From positions 1 to 5,410 of the forward strand of contig CACXHM010000073.1 of the NCBI GenBank assembly GCA_902767465.1: 5,410 bases of DNA. The letters run 5' to 3'. Shown here piece by piece: positions 1-5,410 of the stretch (its first letter is position 1; each line of letters opens with the position of its first letter). The translations under genes and the position numbers were made by a program. Below the pieces are notes generated by a model. It worked only from the letters and a program-made list of their open reading frames with translations, was not told the DNA's origin and searched no databases. This DNA is from an uncultured Bacteroidia bacterium (GTDB taxonomy: Bacteria; Bacteroidota; Bacteroidia; Bacteroidales; UBA932).

Positions 1-432
1 CAGAATCCTTGTACCAACATCAACAACAGCCCCAGCGGAGGCGGAACTACGCATCCCGGGTTTGGTCAGCAGCAATGGTCTGCCGGTGCAGATCCCTGCC
101 CCGTCGGATACAGAGTGATGACAACCGCCCAGATGAAGGCAATTTTCGGAGAATCCACCACGGTGGAAGTAGTGAAGAATTACGAAAATGCAATGATTGC
201 AGCAACCGTCCTCAACGGGTCCCTTGTCATTCCTGTTTCGGGATATCGTAATTCCGGCAAACTGCAGAATCCTACCGATGCCAGAGTCTGGAGCCTCGAC
301 CATACTTCGACAAATGATGCCCACGGCATCTGGGGACAGATTGGCCCCAGCAGCACCGGTTACGAGAACCATCTGAAGTCTGGCAACGCCAATGAAATCC
401 ACAGTGCCTTCGTACGTTGCGTAAAGAACTGA
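1..432 (+). CDS. C-terminal part of a FISUMP-like (Fib_succ_major domain) surface protein, 5' truncated
   Basis: The reading frame is open from base 1 to the TGA at 430-432, giving 143 visible residues; the start lies outside the window. It begins with a Gly/Ser/Asn/Gln-rich linker (about residues 1-30) and then ADPCPVGYRVMTTAQM. That phrase is the characteristic opening of the Fibrobacter succinogenes 'major paralogous' domain, in which PCP-x-G-[WY]-R-V is followed by a 'sort the table' type helix. Further on come IPVSGYRNSGKL, the position of the family's 'LPAAGYR..G' strand, and the closing AFVRCVKN, matching the usual VRCV ending. The two cysteines of PCP and RCV fit the family pattern. 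Such domains commonly end secreted or outer-surface lipoproteins in Bacteroidales, sometimes fimbrillin-like ones; their biochemical role is unknown. The next gene starts 8 bases downstream, so co-transcription is likely. Domain assignment is fairly sure; the identity of the whole protein cannot be told from this piece. Confidence 0.8.
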   Translation, partial: QNPCTNINNSPSGGGTTHPGFGQQQWSAGADPCPVGYRVMTTAQMKAIFGESTTVEVVKNYENAMIAATVLNGSLVIPVSGYRNSGKLQNPTDARVWSLDHTSTNDAHGIWGQIGPSSTGYENHLKSGNANEIHSAFVRCVKN

Positions 433-440
433 TATCCGAT

Positions 441-1457
441 ATGAAAACAAGATTAATGATTTTTGCTTTGGCAGCCGCAGTTTTCTGCGACTGCCAGGCT
501 CCCGAAAAACCCATGTTCGGCAAGGGAGCATTCAACAGCGATGGAACTCCGATCGTTAAAGAGCCCGAAGAGGAGCCCGGTGAGGGGGAAGGGACCATAG
601 AGTACGACGAACTCAAAATCATGTCGTTCAACGTACTGAGGAAGAATGATAAAGATCCGGCCGACCAGAAATGGGAATACCGCCTGCCCGCCATCATGGC
701 CATGTTGAAGGAGGTCTCGCCCGATATCATCGGACTGCAGGAATGCCTGGAAACGCAGTATATGAATCTGCTCACCGGACTTGGAGGCGACTACAGCGGG
801 GCATATATCCCCACGGCGCAGAAAAACTTCGGCACCTGCATCCTTTACAAGAACACCTTGTTCAGCTTGAAGGGAACTGGGCACCACTGGTATAGCGACG
901 AGCCCGACAAGCCATCCCCGGCATGGGTTGACGTGGGATGCGACGATCCCACCTACCGCACCTACATCTGGGTAGACCTGAGGCACAAGGAGTTTGACTA
1001 TCCGCTGTATTTCTACACTACGCATTTCCCGCGCAACTACGCCGCAGCCAATGCTGAAAAGAACAGGGCTGCAAGACTGAAATGCGCTCAGGCAATGATC
1101 GACCATGCCGCTGCACGCGTGCAGGAAGATGACCCCGTGGTGTTCACCGGAGACTTTAACTGCAAGATGTCCAATATCAGCGACGGTTTGGAGCCGTTCA
1201 CCAAATGGATGAAATATGCCTGGCAGGAGTTGCCTTCGGGTGCTTACGATACATACCGTGCCCACAATTCGTTCGACAACGTTTCGCCTATTGCCGGCGG
1301 CATCAAGGACAGCGTAGATTATATTTGGTACAGGAACCTTATCCCCGAGAAGTACCGCACGATTGTGGAACCATATCTTGGAATCAAGTATATCTCCGAC
1401 CACTACCCCATCCTGTTTACGGCAAAGGTTGCCTACAAGAAAGCTGTTGGAGAGTAG
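441..1457 (+). CDS. Exported endonuclease/exonuclease/phosphatase (EEP) superfamily phosphoesterase
   Basis: The product is 338 aa, a usual length for an exported EEP-fold metal-dependent phosphoesterase. The N-terminus (MKTRLMIFALAAAVFCDC) is a short basic and hydrophobic signal. Cysteines at 16 and 18 could be lipidated, but neither sits in a good lipobox. An acidic Pro/Glu/Gly linker (about 40-57) precedes the catalytic domain (58-333). The superfamily residues are all visible: Asn64 (SFNV), Glu101 (GLQE), His195 (TTHFP), Asp238 and Asn240 (GDFN), Asp293 (DSVDYIWY) and Asp320-His321 (SDHYPI). The W..R spacing after SFNV and the W.S..PD..S segment (150-160) resemble the uncharacterised bacterial 'EEP-1' subfamily more than exonuclease III. 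Substrate is therefore open: nucleic acid, phosphoinositide-like or sphingomyelin-like phosphodiesters are all known in the fold. A TTG at 417 would extend the frame 8 codons into the previous gene; ATG 441 is chosen because the signal peptide starts there. Fold call is firm, substrate unknown. Confidence 0.9.
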   Translation: MKTRLMIFALAAAVFCDCQAPEKPMFGKGAFNSDGTPIVKEPEEEPGEGEGTIEYDELKIMSFNVLRKNDKDPADQKWEYRLPAIMAMLKEVSPDIIGLQECLETQYMNLLTGLGGDYSGAYIPTAQKNFGTCILYKNTLFSLKGTGHHWYSDEPDKPSPAWVDVGCDDPTYRTYIWVDLRHKEFDYPLYFYTTHFPRNYAAANAEKNRAARLKCAQAMIDHAAARVQEDDPVVFTGDFNCKMSNISDGLEPFTKWMKYAWQELPSGAYDTYRAHNSFDNVSPIAGGIKDSVDYIWYRNLIPEKYRTIVEPYLGIKYISDHYPILFTAKVAYKKAVGE

Positions 1458-1459
1458 AT

Positions 1460-1482
1460 CAGTTGCTGATTCGCAACTGTTT
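1460..1482 (+). terminator. Possible intrinsic terminator after the EEP gene
   Basis: Three bases after the stop codon, CAGTTGC (1460-1466) and GCAACTG (1473-1479) form a perfect 7-bp stem with a 6-base loop, followed by TTT and then ATCCTT. The position and a short T run on the plus strand fit a weak rho-independent terminator for the left-hand operon. The stem is short and the T tract is poor, so this is tentative. Confidence 0.4.
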
Positions 1483-1502
1483 ATCCTTCAATAACTTATA
1501 TG

Positions 1503-1536
1503 TTTTATCTCTGGTGTAAATGCACCAGAGATAAAA
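1503..1536. repeat. Perfect 14-bp inverted repeat (hairpin) between convergent genes
   Basis: TTTTATCTCTGGTG (1503-1516) is the exact reverse complement of CACCAGAGATAAAA (1523-1536), with a 6-base loop TAAATG. It lies about midway between the convergent stop codons at 1457 and 1588. A shared terminator would normally have A residues on the 5' side and T residues on the 3' side. Here the order is reversed on both strands, so the transcript ends the stem in A residues with no following U run. It may act as a 3'-end stabilising hairpin, a transcription block, a protein-binding site, or be a dispersed palindrome; the sequence does not decide. Confidence 0.75.
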
Positions 1537-1541
1537 GTATT

Positions 1542-1588
1542 GGGTGGCTGAGAATCAAAAAGATACGGATCAGCCGGTCCAACGACCC
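1542..1588 (-). other. Third stem-loop, just downstream of the dehydrogenase gene
   Basis: GGCTGA (1546-1551) pairs with TCAGCC (1570-1575) around an 18-base loop that, read on the minus strand, contains a TCTTTTTGATT run. An outer GGGT (1542-1545) / ACCC (1585-1588) pairing could extend the stem. It would compete with a small GGTC-CAAC-GACC hairpin at 1576-1587. It could contribute to ending or protecting the dehydrogenase transcript, but lacks a U tract directly after the stem. Low certainty. Confidence 0.3.
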
Positions 1589-2640
1589 TATTTTGTGTGA
1601 TCAAAAGTGAAAGAATCCCAAGGCAACTCGGCATCTTTTCCGTTGTCGAGAACGTCGGCAACATGACTGAGCAGCGGGAATTCGGAGAGGTCGAGCTGGC
1701 CGAGTTCGGCCTTCTTCACGACGGCTTTGTAAACCCTGCGGGACACCACAAGACTCTCCAGCGTAACGCCCGCAAGGATGTCAAGGGCTTCTTGATAGGT
1801 CTTGCCTTCGCCCAGCAGTATACCGATTTTACGGGTGCGACCGCCATATACGGTAACGTAAAGATCTCCAATACCGATATTGGTGCTGTCTTCATCCGCT
1901 CCCTGTATGGCAAGGAGTTTACGCATCTCCTTGGTAGCCTGATAGAAAGCAGCAGCCTGAGAGTTGAAATGCAGGCCGGCTTCGGGACCGTTGGCACGGT
2001 TGACAAGACCAATGGTAAGAGCAATGCCGAGCGCATATCCGTTTTTGAGCGCAACAGCGCTTTCGAGCCCCACGACGTCGTTGGTCAGAGAAATATGGTA
2101 GTAAGAGGTTTTCATGGCCTCTTTCATCATACGGATCTCAGGGGTATTCTCTCCGCAGAATGCAACCTCAGAATGATCGTGATACACAAGTTCATAAGAG
2201 GTGCACGGGCCACCTATGGCGTTGATAGTGCGATGGATGCCTTTCTTTGCAAGTTCACGCTGCCAGTAATCCGGATATGAAATCAGAGTCCCGTCTTCAA
2301 GATTTATCAGTCCTTTGGTAACCGAAAGTACGGGAACGGAAGGATCGAGCTTCGCCAGCACCTCCTCAAGGAACCAGTCGACACCGAAAGAGGATACGCC
2401 TCCGATGATGAAATCAGCGCCCTTCACGGCCTCTTTCCAATCCTCGAACTGATAATAACTGATTCCCGCAGGGAAATCCCTTTCGAACTTGGGATGACGA
2501 CCAGTCAACTTGCTCTTTTCGATTATGTCCCTGTCGAGAGGAGTGCCCACGAGGCGCACTTCATTGCCGTTTTCCCTTGCAGGGAAAGCCAGGGCGGAGC
2601 CCATCATTCCTGCTCCTATGATAGTGATTGTTTTGCTCAT
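1588..2640 (-). CDS. GpsA-like NAD(P)H-dependent glycerol-3-phosphate dehydrogenase
   Basis: A 350-aa cytoplasmic dehydrogenase of the GpsA family, which interconverts dihydroxyacetone phosphate and sn-glycerol-3-phosphate with NAD(P)H. The N-terminal Rossmann domain opens with IIGAGMMGSALA (G9, G11, G14). SVTKGL carries Lys109 and IGGPCTSYEL (142-151) matches the family's ISGPTFAKEL strand. The C-terminal helical domain has the catalytic-type Lys199 in VALKNGYALG, GIGDLYVTVYGGRTRKIG with Asp259 and Arg268/Arg270, and LLGEGKTYQEAL, all aligning with GpsA blocks. It departs from housekeeping GpsA in the segment VGTPLDRDIIEKSKLTGRHPKF (about 31-52), so it may be a specialised paralog, or its physiological substrate may be another phosphorylated polyol; hence no gene symbol. 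ATG 2640 is chosen because MSKTITIIGAG is the normal GpsA start; a TTG 11 codons upstream would run into the promoter region. The gene is divergent from a DeoR-type regulator, its likely controller. Confidence 0.88.
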   Translation of the reverse strand: MSKTITIIGAGMMGSALAFPARENGNEVRLVGTPLDRDIIEKSKLTGRHPKFERDFPAGISYYQFEDWKEAVKGADFIIGGVSSFGVDWFLEEVLAKLDPSVPVLSVTKGLINLEDGTLISYPDYWQRELAKKGIHRTINAIGGPCTSYELVYHDHSEVAFCGENTPEIRMMKEAMKTSYYHISLTNDVVGLESAVALKNGYALGIALTIGLVNRANGPEAGLHFNSQAAAFYQATKEMRKLLAIQGADEDSTNIGIGDLYVTVYGGRTRKIGILLGEGKTYQEALDILAGVTLESLVVSRRVYKAVVKKAELGQLDLSEFPLLSHVADVLDNGKDAELPWDSFTFDHTK

Positions 2641-2666
2641 GAATGCAATATCGGCATTTTTGCAAT

Positions 2667-2698
2667 CAAACAATACTTATTTTTCATTTTTTTTCAAA
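2667..2698 (-). promoter_or_regulatory. Candidate Bacteroidetes-type promoter for the dehydrogenase gene
   Basis: On the minus strand a TTTG (2695-2698) is followed after exactly 19 bases by TATTGTTTG (2667-2675). This resembles the Bacteroides primary sigma-factor pattern TTTG-N19-21-TAnnTTTG, but with one extra base inside the -7 element. Transcription would begin near 2660, leaving a leader of about 20 bases before ATG 2640. The region is A/T rich, so chance matches are possible. Confidence 0.4.
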
Positions 2699-2704
2699 TG
2701 AAAA
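2681..2704. promoter_or_regulatory. Inverted repeat, candidate operator for the DeoR-family regulator
   Basis: TTTTCATTT (2681-2689) and AAATGAAAA (2696-2704) form a perfect 9-bp inverted repeat with a 6-base spacer in the middle of the 80-bp divergent intergenic region. It overlaps the -33 element proposed for the dehydrogenase promoter and lies 16 bases before the regulator's start, well placed to control both genes. TTTC-containing A/T-rich operators are known for several DeoR-family repressors. That this repressor binds here is inference from position and symmetry. Confidence 0.5.
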
Positions 2705-2720
2705 TAATTATCTTGGCAGC

Positions 2721-3485
2721 ATGAATTACGAAGACAGACATGAATTCATCCTCGAGGTCTTGCGCAAAAGCGGCGGGGCAATCCGCGTAGAAGACCTGGC
2801 AAAGCGTGCAGGAGTATCCGGAGCTACCATCCGAAGCGACCTGAGGTTGATGGAGAGCCAGCATCTGCTGCGCCGGTCACATGGGCTCGCGGCACCTGTG
2901 AAGCAGGACGTCATCGACCTTCCCATCAGCGAAAAATACAAGATCAATTCCGAAGCGAAGCAGGCGATAGGGCGCAAAGCGGCCTCACTACTTAACGACG
3001 GCGACAGCATAATCCTCACCTCAGGAACAACAGCCGAGGCTCTCGCATGGGCGTTTCCGGATAATAAAAACATCAATGCGCTCACATCCTCAATCCGCAT
3101 CGCCGGCATACTCTCCTCCAAAGAAAAGGTCCGGACAGTAGTGTTGGGAGGAACTTTGATCCGCAATTCCCTGTCCGTGCGCGACGACTATTCTCTCGCG
3201 GGGCTCGACAACATCCACGCAGGAAAGATGTTTTTCAGCTGCGACGGATTCGACGCAGAATCCGGCATCACCACCGCCTTTCCCGAAGAAGCGCGCCTCA
3301 CATGCCGGATGATGGAATGCTCACTGGAGCACATCCTGCTCGCAGATTCCTCCAAATTCGGAAAGATCGGCTTTGGCAGGATCTGTGACCTTGAAAAGGC
3401 TGATGTAATAATAACAGATAAAGGACTCTCCCCCGCCGTTCGCGAAAAGATAGAACTGGCAGGCACAAAAGTCATAATAGCTTAG
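2721..3485 (+). CDS. DeoR/GlpR-family transcriptional regulator
   Basis: The product is 254 aa, the standard DeoR-family length. Residues 5-57 form the winged helix-turn-helix: DRHEFILEVLRKSGGAIRV, then LAKRAGVSGATIRSDLRLME with the recognition helix at about 34-44, ending in LLRRSHGLAAP, the usual R.HGGA turn. The C-terminal sugar-phosphate sensor (about 75-254) shows LTSGTTAEALA (99-109), LTSSI (121-125), VVLGGTL (140-146), FFSCDGFDAESGITT (171-185), EEARL, LLADSSKFGKIGF (206-218) and VIITD. Such proteins are usually repressors released by a phosphorylated sugar or polyol; GlpR, which responds to glycerol-3-phosphate, is one member. It faces the GpsA-like gene across 80 bp containing a palindrome, so it probably regulates that gene and itself. 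ATG 2721 gives the canonical N-terminus; the in-frame ATG at 2643 would add 26 residues across the promoter and is rejected. Effector identity is not readable from the sequence. Confidence 0.92.
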   Translation: MNYEDRHEFILEVLRKSGGAIRVEDLAKRAGVSGATIRSDLRLMESQHLLRRSHGLAAPVKQDVIDLPISEKYKINSEAKQAIGRKAASLLNDGDSIILTSGTTAEALAWAFPDNKNINALTSSIRIAGILSSKEKVRTVVLGGTLIRNSLSVRDDYSLAGLDNIHAGKMFFSCDGFDAESGITTAFPEEARLTCRMMECSLEHILLADSSKFGKIGFGRICDLEKADVIITDKGLSPAVREKIELAGTKVIIA

Positions 3486-3505
3486 CTGCGTGCAGGGGGA
3501 AAACG

Positions 3506-3530
3506 GGATCCTTATTCTTATATAAGGTCC
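3506..3530. terminator. Possible weak terminator between convergent genes
   Basis: GGATCCTTAT (3506-3515) and ATAAGGTCC (3522-3530) can pair as nine base pairs with one bulged T around a 6-base loop, overlapping the stop codon of the minus-strand gene. On the minus strand the stem is followed by CGTTTT, which could serve as a short U tract. It occupies most of the 32-bp gap after the regulator gene. A bulged, A/T-containing stem makes this tentative. Confidence 0.3.
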
Positions 3531-5410
3531 AGCCAGTCATTGCAAGTGGCACCCTTCACTCCCCACTCCTTCAGCTGACGGAGCAGGACAGCATCACCCA
3601 CCGGCAGTCCCCAGCATTCCATCTCGAGTCCAAGCGAACGGCATTTCTCCACAGTGGCAAGACCAAGTTTGGTAGCGCAGGGTCGGATCACTATCCCATC
3701 ATCTTTGAGGGATTCCAGCTCCTCTGCCGTAAAACGTGTCTGCATATACTCCAGCTTGGCATTGCAAAGGGTCTTAGCCACATCAAGATAATGCTTGGTA
3801 AAGGATGTCAGCACATACTGTTCATCGGAGAAACCACAGTCGTGAAGCGTCTGTATAGTCTTGGCTATACCCGTGTCGCTCAACAGTTTAAGCTCAACAT
3901 AGGGTACCAGCCCGCCTTCGCGGCAAATCTTCAGGTATTCCTCGAAAAGCGGGACGCGTAACTTCCCCTTCCAGACATCGCTCCAGCCGTTGCCGCCGTC
4001 AATATGGAACTTGCGCAGTTGTTTCCACGTGTACCATGAGGTCTGTCCGGGTGCATCCACGGTGCGGTCGATGGTATTGTCGTGCATCAGCACCAATACC
4101 CCGTCGGAAGTTTCCTGAACATCGGTTTCCATCCCGGAATATACCCTTAAGTTTGCAGCTGCGGAAAACGCAGCAATGGTGTTCTCGGGATAGCGGTTGC
4201 TCACGCCGCGATGGGCCTCAAGGCAAAAGGAATCGTCCTTGGGCTCGAGGATTTCCCTCAAGTCTTCCCACCTGTAATACGGGCCGCTCACGGCTTTTAG
4301 GCCGATAATCTGCTTCTCCTGCTCGTTCAGAAGCACTTTCACCAGAACCGGATCGGAAAGTTTCCCGGACTTGTAGAAAACCAGTTGAAGATTGCCGGCG
4401 AACGGGGCGAAATACGTAGTTACGAAGTTTTCAAGGGCTCCGGCCGTATCGTAACGCTCACCTATCCCCTCTATTCTGAAAGCGCATGACAGCGCGAGCA
4501 GCGGCCAGTCATGGCCGAAGCGGAGATTTGCACAGGGCGCTTCGGCAAGAGGGACGCTTCCCGGGGAAGGAGAGGTGGCTGCGGCTACCGCACGGTCGGC
4601 ACATTCCACAATATTATCCACAAGGGTCTGGATGCCTGCCATCCGGATATCACCGAAAGCAAGGGAGTTGCATTGGCTGAGGTAGATGCGGATATTGTCA
4701 GCTTCGGCAAGAGAATACCTGACGTCGAGCGGCAGATGTCTGTACATGTCGCATCCAAGTTCGAGCGAACCGGACATGTCGGCCGCATGCCAGATATTTT
4801 TTGCAAACCTGCGGGGATCATCCACCATACGGCGCGCTGCCAACGGGTCTTTAAACAACCTTGCAAACATCACATCCCATGACGGATTTGAGGCACCCGC
4901 AACTGAGTCACGCACAGCAGCGGAGCTGGCCTTGAGCCTTTTGTCAGTATGGTCGAGAAGGAAACCCTGATATTTGGCGCCGCAATCGATGTCGAACATC
5001 AGTCCGCTGTCCAGACAGGACAGCCTGTTGGTGAAGGATGTCATGCTGATGATACATCTCGGGTATTCGCTCGCGAGCACATTCACCCGCTTGTTCCCAT
5101 TCCGGAATACCGGTTCAAAACGTTCATACATCCTCCCGGCTATTGCAGCATGTTCCCTGCGACCGAGGGGAGTAAGGCGTCCGTACATGCCGTCAGTGGC
5201 CTTCACGAACCCTTCGAGCTCCCCGATCAGGGCCTTCCCTTCGAGGGTAAGAGCACCTTCAGCATCGGCCCTGCGCAGGATCGATGCAACTTCCAGGGCA
5301 CCCTTGTCTGCCGCTTCATTGGAAGAACGGCTGCCATGGCGGCCATAATGGCTGATATAGAAAGGCTTGTACCCCGACGGAGCAGGAGTGTCGGCAGACG
5401 GGACAACCGC
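3518..5410 (-). CDS. Histidine acid phosphatase - glycerophosphodiester phosphodiesterase (GDPD) fusion, N-terminus truncated
   Basis: The frame is open from the right edge to TAA at 3518-3520: 630 visible residues, with the start and any export signal missing. The N-terminal domain (about 14-375) is a branch-2 histidine phosphatase. YISHYGRHGSR holds the phosphate-accepting His25 in RHG (24-26), ASEYPRC holds the second conserved arginine (Arg118), and RFGHDWPLL holds the HD proton-donor motif (300-301). After a short linker, LEAHRGVSNRYPENTIAAF begins a GDPD domain (about 397-630). It has His400-Arg401, Glu409, Glu428 and Asp430 (METDV), His443-Asp444 (LMHDNTIDRT) and Glu506/Lys508 (VELK), so the calcium-dependent GDPD active site looks complete. 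GDPD splits glycerophosphodiesters to glycerol-3-phosphate plus an alcohol; the phosphatase would cleave a phosphomonoester. In Bacteroidetes such enzymes are usually periplasmic or surface lipoproteins (inference here). An internal GTG at 5206 is not the start, since the RHG motif lies upstream. The gene is convergent with the regulator gene. Both domain calls are firm; substrates are not known. Confidence 0.9.
   Translation of the reverse strand, partial: AVVPSADTPAPSGYKPFYISHYGRHGSRSSNEAADKGALEVASILRRADAEGALTLEGKALIGELEGFVKATDGMYGRLTPLGRREHAAIAGRMYERFEPVFRNGNKRVNVLASEYPRCIISMTSFTNRLSCLDSGLMFDIDCGAKYQGFLLDHTDKRLKASSAAVRDSVAGASNPSWDVMFARLFKDPLAARRMVDDPRRFAKNIWHAADMSGSLELGCDMYRHLPLDVRYSLAEADNIRIYLSQCNSLAFGDIRMAGIQTLVDNIVECADRAVAAATSPSPGSVPLAEAPCANLRFGHDWPLLALSCAFRIEGIGERYDTAGALENFVTTYFAPFAGNLQLVFYKSGKLSDPVLVKVLLNEQEKQIIGLKAVSGPYYRWEDLREILEPKDDSFCLEAHRGVSNRYPENTIAAFSAAANLRVYSGMETDVQETSDGVLVLMHDNTIDRTVDAPGQTSWYTWKQLRKFHIDGGNGWSDVWKGKLRVPLFEEYLKICREGGLVPYVELKLLSDTGIAKTIQTLHDCGFSDEQYVLTSFTKHYLDVAKTLCNAKLEYMQTRFTAEELESLKDDGIVIRPCATKLGLATVEKCRSLGLEMECWGLPVGDAVLLRQLKEWGVKGATCNDWLDLI

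Noticed and set aside
453..1403. Long minus-strand open frame (316 codons) opposite the EEP gene
   Set aside because: The plus strand encodes an intact EEP domain with all catalytic motifs; the antisense frame shows no recognisable motif and is a by-product of codon usage.
1541..1575. GGGTGGCTGAGA-like string resembling the start of a TPP riboswitch (THI box)
   Set aside because: The second conserved half of the riboswitch is missing, and the site lies downstream of convergent genes, not upstream of a thiamine gene.
1597..2280. Plus-strand open frame of 227 codons opposite the dehydrogenase gene
   Set aside because: It is fully antisense to a well-supported GpsA-like coding sequence and has no family features.
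2643..2720. Upstream ATG at 2643 as start of the DeoR-family gene
   Set aside because: It would add 26 residues unlike any DeoR N-terminus and make the divergent promoter region coding; ATG 2721 gives the standard family start.
3518..5206. GTG at 5206 as the start of a shorter GDPD protein
   Set aside because: The frame continues upstream to the window edge and encodes the HYGRHGSR phosphatase motif, essential to the N-terminal domain.
4036..5348. Several plus-strand open frames of 64-124 codons opposite the phosphatase-GDPD gene
   Set aside because: All are antisense shadows of the fusion gene, with low-complexity or basic composition and no recognisable domain.
1..5410. tRNA or rRNA genes, CRISPR arrays, insertion sequences, phage or defence genes
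   Set aside because: No such signatures were found by reading; gaps between genes are all 130 bp or shorter and are described above.

Overview
The window looks like chromosomal DNA from a member of the Bacteroidales, probably a gut or rumen lineage. Base composition is roughly half G+C. This rests on three things: a C-terminal Fibrobacter-type 'major paralogous' domain ending in the typical VRCV motif, start codons without Shine-Dalgarno sequences, and one promoter candidate resembling the Bacteroidetes TTTG / TAnnTTTG type. It cannot be narrowed to a genus from sequence alone.

Layout: (1) 1-432 (+) is the C-terminal part of a FISUMP-like, probably cell-surface, protein. (2) Eight bases later, 441-1457 (+) encodes an exported endonuclease/exonuclease/phosphatase (EEP) superfamily phosphoesterase, so the two probably share an operon. 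(3) 1458-1587 is a convergent intergenic region packed with three inverted repeats. One is a perfect 14-bp hairpin whose T/A polarity is the reverse of a normal terminator. (4) 1588-2640 (-) is a GpsA-like NAD(P)-dependent glycerol-3-phosphate dehydrogenase. (5) 2641-2720 is an 80-bp divergent promoter region with a 9-6-9 inverted repeat, a candidate operator. (6) 2721-3485 (+) is a DeoR/GlpR-family repressor. (7) 3518-5410 (-) is a large protein cut by the right edge. It fuses an N-terminal histidine acid phosphatase domain (RHG...HD) to a C-terminal glycerophosphodiester phosphodiesterase (GDPD) domain.

Working together (inference): the right two thirds reads as a glycerophosphate module. 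The fusion protein would hydrolyse glycerophosphodiesters from phospholipid head groups and remove phosphate from a monoester product. The dehydrogenase would interconvert glycerol-3-phosphate and dihydroxyacetone phosphate. The DeoR-type protein, divergent from the dehydrogenase, would sense a phosphorylated intermediate. The EEP enzyme is a further phosphoester hydrolase next door, but it lies in the other, convergent, transcription unit and may be unrelated. The phosphatase-GDPD fusion is the most noteworthy item. No RNA genes, CRISPR arrays, insertion sequences or phage genes were seen.
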